Of a stretch of 64,000 bases of DNA, positions 25,780-34,243 are shown piece after piece. The notes below the pieces were generated by a model. That model had not been told where the DNA came from, did no database searches, and saw nothing but the letters and a program-made list of their open reading frames with translations. The stretch comes from Actinospineispora eucalypti. Its GTDB lineage: Bacteria > Actinomycetota > Actinomycetes > Mycobacteriales > Pseudonocardiaceae. The stretch's first letter is position 1. The number at the start of each line of letters is the position of its first letter. The translations under genes were made by a program, and so were the position numbers. Location: contig JACHMT010000005.1 of assembly GCA_014208095.1 (NCBI GenBank), positions 62,001 to 126,000 on the forward strand. Direction: 5' to 3'.

Positions 25780-26853
25780 TCAGCCGCTCAGGACCTGGTC
25801 GATGTTGAAGGTGACCGGGCGCTCCAGCTGGGCGTAGGTGCACGATTCCGGGGTCCGGTCGGGGCGCCAGCGCACGAACTGGGTGGTGTGCCGGAAGCGG
25901 GGGCCTTCCATGTAGTCGTAGCGCACCTCGACCACCCGCTCCGGCCGCAGCGGCACGAAGGACAGGTCCTTGCCCGCGTTCCACCGGCTGGTCTCGCTCT
26001 TGCGCGGGGTGCGGTGCCCCTCCTCCTGGCGGGCCCAGGCCCACGGGTGGTCGTCGAAGGTGGTGATCAGCGGCTGCAGCTCGGTGAACAGCTCGCGGCG
26101 GCGGGCCATGGGGAACGCGCCGACCACGCCGACGGATACCAGGCCGGCGTCCGGCCGGGTCTCGTCGAACAGCCCGAGCAGCAGCGAACCGATCGCGTCC
26201 GGGCCGGACTTGTGCACCCGGTAGCCGGCCAGCACGCAGTCCGCCGTGCGCTCGTGCTTGATCTTGAACATCACCCGCTTGTCGGGCTGGTAGGTCAACT
26301 CCTTGGGCTTGGCGATCAGGCCGTCCAGGCCGGCGCCCTCGAACTGGTCGAACCACTGGCCGGCCAGGGCGTCGTCCGAGGTCAGCGGGGTGACGTGCAC
26401 CGGGGGTGAGGCCTTGGCCAGCGCCTCCTCCAGGGCGGCTCGCCGGGCGGCCAGCGGCTCGCCGGTCAGGTCCCGGTCGCCGAGGGCGAGCAGGTCGAAG
26501 GCGATGAAGCTGGCCGGGGTCTCGCCGGCCAGCAAGTTCACCCGGCTCGCGGCGGGGTGGATTCGCTGCTGCAGCGCCTCGAAGTCCAGCCGGTTGGCGG
26601 CCCGGTCGATGATCACGATCTCCCCGTCGATCACCGCGCGGTCCGGGAAGTTGGCCTTGACCGCCTCCACCACTTCGGGGAAGTACCTGGTCATCGGCCG
26701 CTCGTTGCGGCTGCCGATCTCCACGTCGTCGCCGTCGCGGAAGATGATCGACCGGAACCCGTCCCACTTCGGTTCGTACAGGTGCCCGGGCGGGATGGCG
26801 TTGACCGGCTTGGCCAGCATCGGCTTGACCGGTGGCATAACGGGTAGCTGCAC
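25780..26853 (-). CDS. ATP-dependent DNA ligase (LigC / LigD-ligase type)
   Basis: 357-residue ligase with adenylation and OB-fold domains only. Motif I is YEPKWDGFRSI with the catalytic lysine; motifs III-V are visible as IDGEIVI, FIAFDLLAL, LDGLIAKP and RVMFKIKHERTADCV. The OB domain follows (about residues 205-357). It resembles the ligase part of bacterial NHEJ systems but stands alone, as LigC does in mycobacteria. A matching stand-alone polymerase lies 2.9 kb away; no ku gene is in the window. GTG 26853 is the first start at the domain edge. Confidence 0.9.
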   Translation of the reverse strand: MQLPVMPPVKPMLAKPVNAIPPGHLYEPKWDGFRSIIFRDGDDVEIGSRNERPMTRYFPEVVEAVKANFPDRAVIDGEIVIIDRAANRLDFEALQQRIHPAASRVNLLAGETPASFIAFDLLALGDRDLTGEPLAARRAALEEALAKASPPVHVTPLTSDDALAGQWFDQFEGAGLDGLIAKPKELTYQPDKRVMFKIKHERTADCVLAGYRVHKSGPDAIGSLLLGLFDETRPDAGLVSVGVVGAFPMARRRELFTELQPLITTFDDHPWAWARQEEGHRTPRKSETSRWNAGKDLSFVPLRPERVVEVRYDYMEGPRFRHTTQFVRWRPDRTPESCTYAQLERPVTFNIDQVLSG

Positions 26854-26878
26854 GGGGGCCAGTATGGCGCCATGCGGC

Positions 26879-26928
26879 GCCCTGTGAGTGGCGAGTATCG
26901 CTATAGCAACACTCGCCACTCACAGGGC
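26879..26928. terminator. Perfect 18-bp hairpin between the ligase and merR genes
   Basis: GCCCTGTGAGTGGCGAGT (26879-26896) and its exact complement (26911-26928) enclose a 14-nt loop that itself contains the palindrome GCTATAGC. The right arm covers the stop codon of the regulator gene. It could end merR transcription; the unusually long perfect stem also fits a mobile or structural repeat. Confidence 0.6.
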
Positions 26929-27672
26929 CGCCGCGAAGGCGGCCATGGCGTCCCGGATGAACGCCGCGGTGCCTTCGCCGTGCACGTCGTAGTGCGCGGT
27001 GAACCGGGGGTCGTCGGTGTACATCCGGCCCAGCCCGGCGAACTGCTCCGCCGTCGGCCGGTTGCCCTGCCAGCCGGCGGTGACCCATCGGTAGTGCTCG
27101 CGGGTCAGCGCCTGGGCCTCGGCGCCGTCGGGCGCCGCGCCGGCCGCGCGCAACCGGCCGAAGCCGGCCGCTATGTCGGCCTGGCGCCGCTGGAACTCGG
27201 CCCGTTGGTCGGCGGAAAGCGCCCGCCACCAGTTGTCCCCGCGCTGGTAGGCCTCCTTGCCCCAGCGCTCGATCACCTCCTCCCGGTACTTGGTGTGGTC
27301 GAAGCCGTCGAATACCTCCCTCGCCATCAACTGCTCACCTCCTTCCGTCTTGCGCAGCGTGGTGCGCACCGACTCGATCTGCCGGCCCAGCCGGGCGCGC
27401 TGTGACTCGAGCAGCTCCAGGTGTTCGCGCAGCGCGCCGGCCGTGTCCCGCTGCCCGGCGAGCACCCCGGCGATGGCGGGCAGACCCAGGCCCAGCTCGC
27501 GCAGCAGCAGGATCCGCTGCAACCGGACGAGCGCGTGCTCGTCGTAGTAGCGGTAGCCGTTGCTGCCGACCCGGCTGGGCGTGAGCAACCCGATCGTGTC
27601 GTAGTGCCGCAGGGTCCGGCTGGTCGTGCCGGCCGCCCGCGCGATGTCCTGGATGGACCACTCGTGAACCAC
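26920..27672 (-). CDS. MerR-family regulator, TipA type (TipAS effector domain)
   Basis: 250-residue activator. N-terminal MerR helix-turn-helix and wing (WSIQDIARAAGTTSRTLRHY, then GSNGYRYYDEHALVRLQRIL), a dimerising coiled coil (about 75-110), and a TipAS domain (EEVIERWGKEAYQRGDNWWR, REHYRWVTAGWQG). TipA-like proteins bind drug-like ligands in the C-terminal pocket and activate their own gene. The GTG at 27672 is chosen because TACCGT ends 8 nt before it; the GTG at 27681 would lie inside that -10. Its own promoter has MerR geometry. Confidence 0.88.
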   Translation of the reverse strand: MVHEWSIQDIARAAGTTSRTLRHYDTIGLLTPSRVGSNGYRYYDEHALVRLQRILLLRELGLGLPAIAGVLAGQRDTAGALREHLELLESQRARLGRQIESVRTTLRKTEGGEQLMAREVFDGFDHTKYREEVIERWGKEAYQRGDNWWRALSADQRAEFQRRQADIAAGFGRLRAAGAAPDGAEAQALTREHYRWVTAGWQGNRPTAEQFAGLGRMYTDDPRFTAHYDVHGEGTAAFIRDAMAAFAAAL

Positions 27673-27679
27673 ATGGACC

Positions 27680-27710
27680 ACGGTAGAAGTTGACGTTGCG
27701 TCAATGTCAA
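27680..27710 (-). promoter_or_regulatory. Autoregulatory MerR-type promoter
   Basis: On the minus strand TTGACA (27710-27705) and TACCGT (27685-27680) are separated by exactly 19 nt. The palindrome TTGACGTTGCGTCAA (27690-27704) fills the spacer. This is the classic MerR/TipA arrangement, and the transcript would start at the GTG. Confidence 0.72.
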
Positions 27711-27799
27711 GCGTTTCGGTTACCAGGAGCTACCGGGCGCCACCGGCGTGGCGGATCGCCTGCCGGCGGGATATCGCCGAGGCTGGTGGGGCGGCGTTT

Positions 27800-28618
27800 A
27801 TGGGGCGGGTTCGTGGGGTGGCGAGGGTGGGTGGGCGAGTGTCCGGGGTGGGCGGGTTGGCGCGGGCGGGCCGGCGGTCGGCAGTGGCGGGCGGGCGGCT
27901 GACCGGCCTGGTGCTGATGTGTTCGATTTCCTTCGTGGCCTGCGGGGTGGTCGCGCCGACCGCCGAGGCGGCCACCCTGACCGTCGGCCCGGCCGAGCCG
28001 GCCCACGGCACGGCGCGGACGGCGCTGGACGGGCTCCCGGTGAAGGGCCGCGCGCCGAAGACCGGCTACTCGCGCGACCAGTTCGGCCCGGCCTGGTCGG
28101 ACATCGACCGGGACGGCTGCGACCAGCGCAACCAGGTGATGGCCCGGGACATGACGGACGAGACGTTCAAGCCCGGCACCCGCAACTGTGTGGTGCTCAC
28201 CGGGCGGCTGGACGACCCGTACACCAACACGGTCATCCAGTTCGTGCGCGGCGAGGGGACCAGCGACGACGTGCAGATCGACCACGTCGTGGCCCTTTCC
28301 GACGCCTGGCAGAAGGGCGCGCAGCAACTGGACGAGGCCACCCGCAAGCAGCTGGCCAACGACCCGCTGAACCTGCTCGCCGTGGACGGCCCGACCAACA
28401 TCCGCAAGTCGGACTCCGACGCGGCCACCTGGCTGCCGCCGAACAAGGCCTACCGGTGTCGGTACGTGGCCCGGCAGGTGGCGGTGAAGACCCGGTACCG
28501 CCTGTGGGTCACCTCGGCCGAGCGGGACGCCATCGCCAAGGTGCTGTCCCAGTGCCCGGGGGAACCGGTGCCCGAGCCGGAGCCGGTGGCGCCCCGCGAC
28601 CGCGGCCCCGGTCGGTAA
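27800..28618 (+). CDS. Secreted HNH endonuclease (DUF1524 type)
   Basis: 272-residue exported protein. A basic N-terminus is followed by a hydrophobic signal (LTGLVLMCSISFVACGVV) with a likely cleavage after TAEA. The mature part has GYSRDQFGPAWSDID, the DUF1524/HNH catalytic segment IDHVVALSDAWQKGAQQL, and DPLNLLAVDGPTNIRKSDSD. Actinobacteria secrete many such His-Asn metal nucleases, probably for nutrition or defence. The start is uncertain because an open frame runs further upstream; ATG 27800 leaves a long basic n-region. Confidence 0.83.
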   Translation: MGRVRGVARVGGRVSGVGGLARAGRRSAVAGGRLTGLVLMCSISFVACGVVAPTAEAATLTVGPAEPAHGTARTALDGLPVKGRAPKTGYSRDQFGPAWSDIDRDGCDQRNQVMARDMTDETFKPGTRNCVVLTGRLDDPYTNTVIQFVRGEGTSDDVQIDHVVALSDAWQKGAQQLDEATRKQLANDPLNLLAVDGPTNIRKSDSDAATWLPPNKAYRCRYVARQVAVKTRYRLWVTSAERDAIAKVLSQCPGEPVPEPEPVAPRDRGPGR

Positions 28619-28760
28619 GTTTCTACGAACGGTTGACGGAGACTCACCAGCTGCGAGAGGTTTGGCCGCAAACACGTGGTCGCCGAACCCTCCGGTCCCG
28701 GCCAACCACTCCTACTCCTAGCCGCCCGCATCGGCGCCTGACAGCGGCCTGGCCGCTGCG

Positions 28761-29699
28761 TCAGTCGTCCTCGGGTGGGGGTGCTTCGGCGCCGTCGCGT
28801 TCGTCGCGGGCGGCCCAGTCGAGGAGTTCGTCCAGCTGGTAGACGGCGTCGTCAATGCCGGCGTGGAGGTCGCCCAGCTGGGCGAAGCGGGCGGGCATGG
28901 TGGCGATGGTGAAGTCGCCGGGGTGCACCGTGGGGAGCTCGTCCCAGCGGATCGGCGCGGAGACCGGGGCCTCCGGCGCGCCGCGCACCGAGTAGGCGCA
29001 GCGCAGGGTGTGGTCCCGGGTGTTCTGGTTGTAGTCCACGAACACCGAGGCCGGATCCCGGTCCTTGCGCCACCAGGTCAGGTCGACCAGCTCGCAGCGC
29101 CGCTCCACCTCGCGGGCGAACGCGTGCGCGGCGCGGCGCACGTCGGCGAACCCCCAGCGCGGCTCGATCCGCACGTAGATGTGCAGCCCTTTGCCGCCCG
29201 AGGTCTTCGGCCAGCCGACCGCGCCCAGCTCGTCCAGCACCTCGTGCGCGACCCGGGCCACCTCGCGCACGTCGTCGAAGCCGGCCTGGGGCATCGGGTC
29301 CAGGTCGATCCGCCACTCGTCGGGCTTCTCCACGTCCGCCCGGCGGGAGTTCCAGGGGTGGAACTCCACGGTGGACATCTGCACCGCCCAGATCACGTCC
29401 GCCGGGTGGGTCACGCACAGCTCGTAGGCGTGCCGGCCGTAGCGGGGGAAGTCCACCCGCACCGTCCGCACCCAGTCCGGGGCGCCGTTCGGCAGGCGCT
29501 TCTGGTGCACCTTCTCGCCGGTCACGCCCTTGGGGAAGCGGTGCAGCATGCACGGGCGTTCACGCAGCCCGCGCACCACGCCCTCGGCCACCGCGAGGTA
29601 GTAGTTGACGAGGTCCAGCTTGGTCTCTCCCCGCGCCGGGAAGTAGACCCGGTCCGGATTGCTGATCCGGACGACCCGATCCTCGACCTCCAGCTCCAT
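28761..29699 (-). CDS. Stand-alone LigD-type polymerase/primase domain
   Basis: 312-residue archaeo-eukaryotic primase-like polymerase, the PolDom found fused in mycobacterial LigD. Motifs include ISNPDRVYFPARGETKLDLV, LHRFPKGVTGEKVHQKRLP, catalytic WRIDLDPMP, the TSGGKGLHIYV histidine and DPASVFVDYNQNTRDHT. It adds ribonucleotides at broken ends during NHEJ. Here it is separate from the ligase gene at 25780-26853, with a regulator and a nuclease gene between. ATG start at 29699. Confidence 0.93.
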   Translation of the reverse strand: MELEVEDRVVRISNPDRVYFPARGETKLDLVNYYLAVAEGVVRGLRERPCMLHRFPKGVTGEKVHQKRLPNGAPDWVRTVRVDFPRYGRHAYELCVTHPADVIWAVQMSTVEFHPWNSRRADVEKPDEWRIDLDPMPQAGFDDVREVARVAHEVLDELGAVGWPKTSGGKGLHIYVRIEPRWGFADVRRAAHAFAREVERRCELVDLTWWRKDRDPASVFVDYNQNTRDHTLRCAYSVRGAPEAPVSAPIRWDELPTVHPGDFTIATMPARFAQLGDLHAGIDDAVYQLDELLDWAARDERDGAEAPPPEDD

Positions 29700-29708
29700 C
29701 GTGGAGCG

Positions 29709-29984
29709 CTACTGCCGCCAGGAACGCCGCTGCTTGAGCTGCATCCGGATCAGGCCGTAGGCCATCACCAGCGCGGTGCCGACCAGCCAGAGGTCCTCCA
29801 CCTTGCCGGTGTGGTTGCCGATCAGCATCAGCAGGATGAAGACGGTGGACACCCAGCCGGCGATCAGCGTGCCGCGCGGGAAGCTGCCGTGCCAGCCCCA
29901 CTCCGCCGACGGCTCCTCGTCCGGGTCCACCGTCGCCGGTGCGTGCCCGTTGCGCTTCGCCAGCTCCTGACCCGTGCCTGACAC
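29709..29984 (-). CDS. DUF2631 small membrane protein
   Basis: 91-residue protein with a polar N-terminus ending EWGWHGSFPRGT and two membrane helices (TLIAGWVSTVFILLMLIG and LWLVGTALVMAYGLI). The combination fits the actinobacterial DUF2631 family, which in mycobacteria is encoded near dxr, as here. Function unknown. GTG 29984 has GGAGG four bases upstream; longer frames have no support. Confidence 0.82.
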   Translation of the reverse strand: MSGTGQELAKRNGHAPATVDPDEEPSAEWGWHGSFPRGTLIAGWVSTVFILLMLIGNHTGKVEDLWLVGTALVMAYGLIRMQLKQRRSWRQ

Positions 29985-30081
29985 AGATCCTCCAGCCTGC
30001 TCATGCCTCAAATGATGTGCGGTCCATGTTGTCACAGTGTCATGCGGACGGCGGTACGGGCGTGCTGGACAATGGCCGTCG

Positions 30082-31272
30082 ATGACCATTCGCGGAGTAC
30101 TGCTGCTGGGCTCGAGCGGGTCGATCGGCACCCAGGCGCTGGACGTCATCCGGGGCCGGCGGGACCGGTTCGCGGTGACCGGCCTGGCCACGGCGGGCAG
30201 CACCGAGGCCGGGGTGGCCCTGCTGGCCCGGCAGGCCGCCCAGTTCGACGTGCCCAGGGTGGCGGTGGCCAAGCCGGAGGCCGAGCACGAGCTGCGCGCC
30301 GAGCTGCGCGCCGCCGGGTCGTCGGCCGAGGTGTACGCCGGGCCCGACGCGGTGCTCGAGCTGATCGAACGCGCGCCGTCCGACGTGGTGCTCAACGGCA
30401 TCACCGGTTCCCGGGGCCTGAGCGCCACCCTGGCCGCGCTGGCCAGCGGGGCCCGCCTCGCGCTGGCCAACAAGGAGTCGCTGGTGGCCGGCGGGCCGCT
30501 GGTGACCAGGGCGGCGGCGCCGGGGCAGATCGTGCCGGTGGACTCGGAACACTCCGCGCTGGCCCAATGCCTGCGCGGTGGCCGCCGGGACGAGGTGGCC
30601 AAGCTGGTGCTGACCGCGTCCGGCGGCCCGTTCCGGGGGCGGCGCCGCGACGAGCTCGCGCACGTCGGCCTGGACGACGCGCTCAAGCACCCGACCTGGG
30701 ACATGGGGCCGGTGGTGACCATCAACTCGGCCACCCTGGTGAACAAGGGCCTGGAGCTGATCGAGGCGCACCTGCTCTTCGACGTGCCCTACGAGCACAT
30801 CGACGTGGTGGTGCACCCGCAGTCGGTGATCCACTCCATGGTCACCTTCACCGACGGCTCGACCATCGCTCAGGCCAGCCCGCCCGACATGCGGCTGCCC
30901 ATAGCCCTGGCCCTGGGCTGGCCGGAGCGGGTGTCCGGTGCGGCCGCTGCCTGCGCCTTCGACCGGCCGGAGAGCTGGACCTTCGAGCCGCTGGACGACG
31001 AGGCGTTCCCCGGCGTGGCGCTGGCCCGCGCGGCCGGCGCGGCGGGGGGCTGCGTGCCGGCGGTGTTCAACGCGGCGAACGAGGAGGCGGTGGCGGCGTT
31101 CGTGGCCGGGCGGCTGTCGTTCACCGGAATCACCGATCTGGTCGGCGAGGTGCTCGCCACCGCGCACGGATGTAACACCGATCCCGATACTGTGGATGAC
31201 GTATTAGCGGCCGAGGCGTGGGCGAGAGCCCGCGCCCGTGAGCTGGTGGACGCCGGGTTGGCAGCACGGTGA
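30082..31272 (+). CDS. dxr: 1-deoxy-D-xylulose-5-phosphate reductoisomerase
   Basis: 396-residue DXR, the second step of the MEP isoprenoid pathway (NADPH- and metal-dependent conversion of DXP to MEP). Motifs are LLGSSGSIGTQALDVI for NADPH, ALANKESLVAGG, PVDSEHSALAQCL with metal ligands, LTASGGPFRGR, HPTWDMGPVVTINSATLVNK and PQSVIHSMV. ATG 30082 begins exactly at the conserved N-terminus; a GACAAT hexamer lies at 30068-30073. It is followed 25 nt later by the rip1 homologue and then ispG, the mycobacterial order. Confidence 0.97.
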   Translation: MTIRGVLLLGSSGSIGTQALDVIRGRRDRFAVTGLATAGSTEAGVALLARQAAQFDVPRVAVAKPEAEHELRAELRAAGSSAEVYAGPDAVLELIERAPSDVVLNGITGSRGLSATLAALASGARLALANKESLVAGGPLVTRAAAPGQIVPVDSEHSALAQCLRGGRRDEVAKLVLTASGGPFRGRRRDELAHVGLDDALKHPTWDMGPVVTINSATLVNKGLELIEAHLLFDVPYEHIDVVVHPQSVIHSMVTFTDGSTIAQASPPDMRLPIALALGWPERVSGAAAACAFDRPESWTFEPLDDEAFPGVALARAAGAAGGCVPAVFNAANEEAVAAFVAGRLSFTGITDLVGEVLATAHGCNTDPDTVDDVLAAEAWARARARELVDAGLAAR

Positions 31273-31297
31273 AGAGCACGGCGAGAGGATCAGTCGG

Positions 31298-32515
31298 GTG
31301 AGTTTTGCTCTGGGTGTGGTGCTGTTCGCGCTCGGCATCGGCCTATCGGTGGCGCTGCACGAGGCGGGCCACATGTGGTCGGCGCGCGCGTTCGGCATGA
31401 AGGTCCGCCGTTACTTCGTCGGCATGGGGCCCACCGTCTTCTCGTACCGCCGGGGAGAGACCGAGTACGGCCTCAAGTGGCTGCCCATCGGCGGGTTCTG
31501 TGATATCGCCGGGATGACCGCGCTGGACCCGGTGACCGTGGACGAGGCGCCGAGGGCGTTCTTCACCCGCAAGACGTGGAAGCGCGTCGTGGTGCTGTGC
31601 GCCGGCTCGGCCATGCACTTCCTGCTGGGCATCGCGCTGATCTACGCGCTGGCGGTGTCGTTCGGGCTGCCGGACACCCGGGAGGGCGCGGTGGCCGGGC
31701 AGACGGCGTGCGTGCCGTCCTCGCAGGACCCGACCACGCTGCAGTACGCGTCCTGCGCGCCCGCCGACGCCTCGCCGGCCCAGCGGGCCGGCATCCAGCC
31801 GGGCGACCGCATCCTCTCCGTCGCCGGCACACCCACGCCGACCTGGGAGGACGCCGTCGAGACGATCCGGCGCCAGACCGGCCCGGTGCCGTTCGTGATC
31901 GAGCGCGGGGACCGCCAGCTCACCCTCCAGGTGGACGTGGTCCAGGTGCAGCGGGCGGACACCAAGGCCAAGCCCGGCCAGCACAACCCGCTCACCACGG
32001 TGGGCGCCATCGGGCTGGGCGCCGGCATCCTGCCGCCGAACCACTACAACGCGCTGACCGCCATCCCGGGCACGGTCGTCTTCACCGGCTACATGTTCGA
32101 GAAGACCTGGGAAGGCCTGCTGATGTTCCCGGAGAAGGTGCCGGCGGTGCTGCGGGCCATCGGCGGGGAGACCGACCCGAACCGGCCGGTGAGTGTGGTC
32201 GGCGTGAGCATCATCGGCGGTGACGCTGTCGACCAGGGCCAGTGGCCGACGTTCCTGATGCTGCTGGCGGTGTTCAACTTCTTCATCGGCGTGTTCAACC
32301 TGCTGCCGCTGCTGCCGCTGGACGGCGGGCACGTCGCGGTGAACCTGTACGAGCGGGTGCGCGACTCGGTGCGTCGGCGGCTGGGCAAGCCGAAGATGCC
32401 GCCGGTGGACTACACCCGGCTGCTGCCGCTCACCTACGTGTTCATCCTGATCATCGGTGGGATCAGCCTGCTGACGATCACCGCGGACATCGTCAACCCG
32501 ATCCGGTTGCAATAG
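31298..32515 (+). CDS. Site-2 membrane metalloprotease (RseP/Rip1)
   Basis: 405-residue intramembrane protease. The first membrane helix carries HEAGH (LSVALHEAGHMWSAR), a PDZ domain lies at about residues 150-225 (RAGIQPGDRILSVAGTPTPT), and the C-terminal helix has FNLLPLLPLDGGHVAVN with the third metal ligand Asp. Enzymes of this type cut anti-sigma factors and other membrane proteins; the mycobacterial homologue Rip1 is also next to dxr and gcpE. GTG 31298 is used because the first helix begins there. Confidence 0.94.
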   Translation: MSFALGVVLFALGIGLSVALHEAGHMWSARAFGMKVRRYFVGMGPTVFSYRRGETEYGLKWLPIGGFCDIAGMTALDPVTVDEAPRAFFTRKTWKRVVVLCAGSAMHFLLGIALIYALAVSFGLPDTREGAVAGQTACVPSSQDPTTLQYASCAPADASPAQRAGIQPGDRILSVAGTPTPTWEDAVETIRRQTGPVPFVIERGDRQLTLQVDVVQVQRADTKAKPGQHNPLTTVGAIGLGAGILPPNHYNALTAIPGTVVFTGYMFEKTWEGLLMFPEKVPAVLRAIGGETDPNRPVSVVGVSIIGGDAVDQGQWPTFLMLLAVFNFFIGVFNLLPLLPLDGGHVAVNLYERVRDSVRRRLGKPKMPPVDYTRLLPLTYVFILIIGGISLLTITADIVNPIRLQ

Positions 32516-32576
32516 GCATGTTGCAATAGGCATACAGACCCGATTATTTCCTCGATCGCCCGGCTACGCTGGGCCT

Positions 32577-32978
32577 ATGAGCGAACCGTTCGGCCAGTAC
32601 CCGCCGCCGTACTCCGGCGGTGCCGCCGGTGTACCCGGGCACACCACCGAGGAGCGGAACTGGGCGGTGGCCGCGCACCTGTCCTCGGTGCTGGGCATCT
32701 GGATCGGCTTCCTCGGCGCGCTCGGCCCGCTGGTGGTGCTGCTGGCCAAGGGCAAGGAGTCGCCGTACGTGCGGTCGCAGGCGGTGGAGGCGCTGAACTT
32801 CAACATCAGCGTGCTGATCTACTCCATCATCGGCTGGATCCTGGTGTTCGTGCTGATCGGGTTCGTGGTGCTGGGCGCGGTGTTCGTGTTCTGGCTGGTG
32901 CTCACGATCGTGGCCACGATCAAGGTGAGCAACGGTGAGCCGTACCGCTATCCGCTCACTATCCGCCTGGTCAGCTGA
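32577..32978 (+). CDS. DUF4870 (Tic20-like) membrane protein
   Basis: 133-residue protein with a Pro/Gly/Tyr-rich N-terminus, then TTEERNWAVAAHLSSVLGIW and three to four hydrophobic segments, the layout of the DUF4870/Tic20-like family of unknown function. TACGCT ends 7 nt before the ATG, so transcription probably starts at the A. It lies between the Rip1-like protease gene and ispG. Confidence 0.88.
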   Translation: MSEPFGQYPPPYSGGAAGVPGHTTEERNWAVAAHLSSVLGIWIGFLGALGPLVVLLAKGKESPYVRSQAVEALNFNISVLIYSIIGWILVFVLIGFVVLGAVFVFWLVLTIVATIKVSNGEPYRYPLTIRLVS

Positions 32979-33032
32979 GGTATCCGCCACCGAGTTGGCC
33001 GGTGCCGCCGGCGCCGGGGGATACTGGGGGTC

Positions 33033-34190
33033 GTGAGCGCAACCACCGTCAGCCTCGGTATGCCAGCCACGCCGCCGCCGACCCTCGCCGACCGGCGGCC
33101 CACCCGACAGCTGCATGTCGGCCCCGTCGGGGTGGGCAGCGACTACCCGGTCTCGGTGCAGTCCATGACCACCACACTGACCTCCGACGTCAACTCCACC
33201 CTGCAGCAGATCGCGGAGCTCACGGCCGCCGGCTGTGACATCGTCCGGGTGGCCTGCCCCAGCGCCGACGACGCCGAGGCGCTGCCGGCCATCGCCCGCA
33301 AGTCCAAGATCCCGGTCATCGCGGACATCCACTTCCAGCCGAAGTACGTGTTCGCGGCCATCGAGGCGGGCTGTGCGGCCGTCCGGGTGAACCCCGGCAA
33401 CATCCGCAAGTTCGACGACCAGGTCAAGGAGATCGCCCAGGCGGCCAAGGACCACGGCACCCCGATCCGCATCGGGGTGAACGCCGGCTCGCTGGACAAG
33501 CGGCTGATGCAGAAGTACGGCAAGGCCACCTCGGAGGCGCTGGTCGAGTCGGCGCTGTGGGAGGCCAGCCTGTTCGCCGAGCACGACTTCCACGACATCA
33601 AGATCTCGGTCAAGCACAACGACCCGGTGGTCATGGTGCGGGCCTATGAGCTGCTCGCGGAGGCCTGCGACTACCCGCTGCACCTGGGGGTCACCGAGGC
33701 CGGCCCGGCGTTCCAGGGCACCATCAAGTCGGCGCTGGCGTTCGGCGCGCTGCTGTCGCGGGGCATCGGGGACACCATCCGGGTGTCGCTGTCCGCGCCG
33801 CCGGTGGAAGAGGTGAAGGTCGGCAACCAGATCCTGGAGTCGCTGAACCTGCGCCCGCGCAAGCTGGAGATCGTGTCCTGCCCGTCCTGCGGGCGCGCCC
33901 AGGTCGACGTGTACAAGCTGGCCGACGAGGTCACCGCCGGGCTCACCGGCATGGAGGTGCCGCTGCGCGTGGCCGTGATGGGCTGCGTGGTGAACGGTCC
34001 CGGCGAGGCGCGCGAGGCCGACCTCGGGGTGGCCTCCGGCAACGGCAAGGGCCAGATCTTCGTCAAGGGCGAGGTCATCAAAACGGTGCCCGAGTCGCGG
34101 ATCGTGGAGACGCTGATCGAGGAGGCGCTGCGGCTCGCCGAGAGCATGGAGGATGTACCCTCCGGGGCGCCGGAGGTCACCGTCACCTGA
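33033..34190 (+). CDS. ispG: 4-hydroxy-3-methylbut-2-enyl-diphosphate synthase (IspG/GcpE)
   Basis: 385-residue iron-sulfur enzyme that converts MEcPP to HMBPP in the MEP pathway. The N-terminal TIM barrel has YPVSVQSMTTTLTSDVNSTL and VADIHF-like VIADIHFQPKYVF; the C-terminal cluster domain holds CPSCGRAQVD and GCVVNGPGEAREAD with the 4Fe-4S cysteines. GTG 33033 follows GATACT by 8 nt. Together with dxr it supplies isoprenoid precursors. Confidence 0.97.
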   Translation: MSATTVSLGMPATPPPTLADRRPTRQLHVGPVGVGSDYPVSVQSMTTTLTSDVNSTLQQIAELTAAGCDIVRVACPSADDAEALPAIARKSKIPVIADIHFQPKYVFAAIEAGCAAVRVNPGNIRKFDDQVKEIAQAAKDHGTPIRIGVNAGSLDKRLMQKYGKATSEALVESALWEASLFAEHDFHDIKISVKHNDPVVMVRAYELLAEACDYPLHLGVTEAGPAFQGTIKSALAFGALLSRGIGDTIRVSLSAPPVEEVKVGNQILESLNLRPRKLEIVSCPSCGRAQVDVYKLADEVTAGLTGMEVPLRVAVMGCVVNGPGEAREADLGVASGNGKGQIFVKGEVIKTVPESRIVETLIEEALRLAESMEDVPSGAPEVTVT

Positions 34191-34243
34191 TCGATTCCCC
34201 ACCGACAGGTGAAGCCTTCGCGCCGGCATGGCAATCTAGAACG

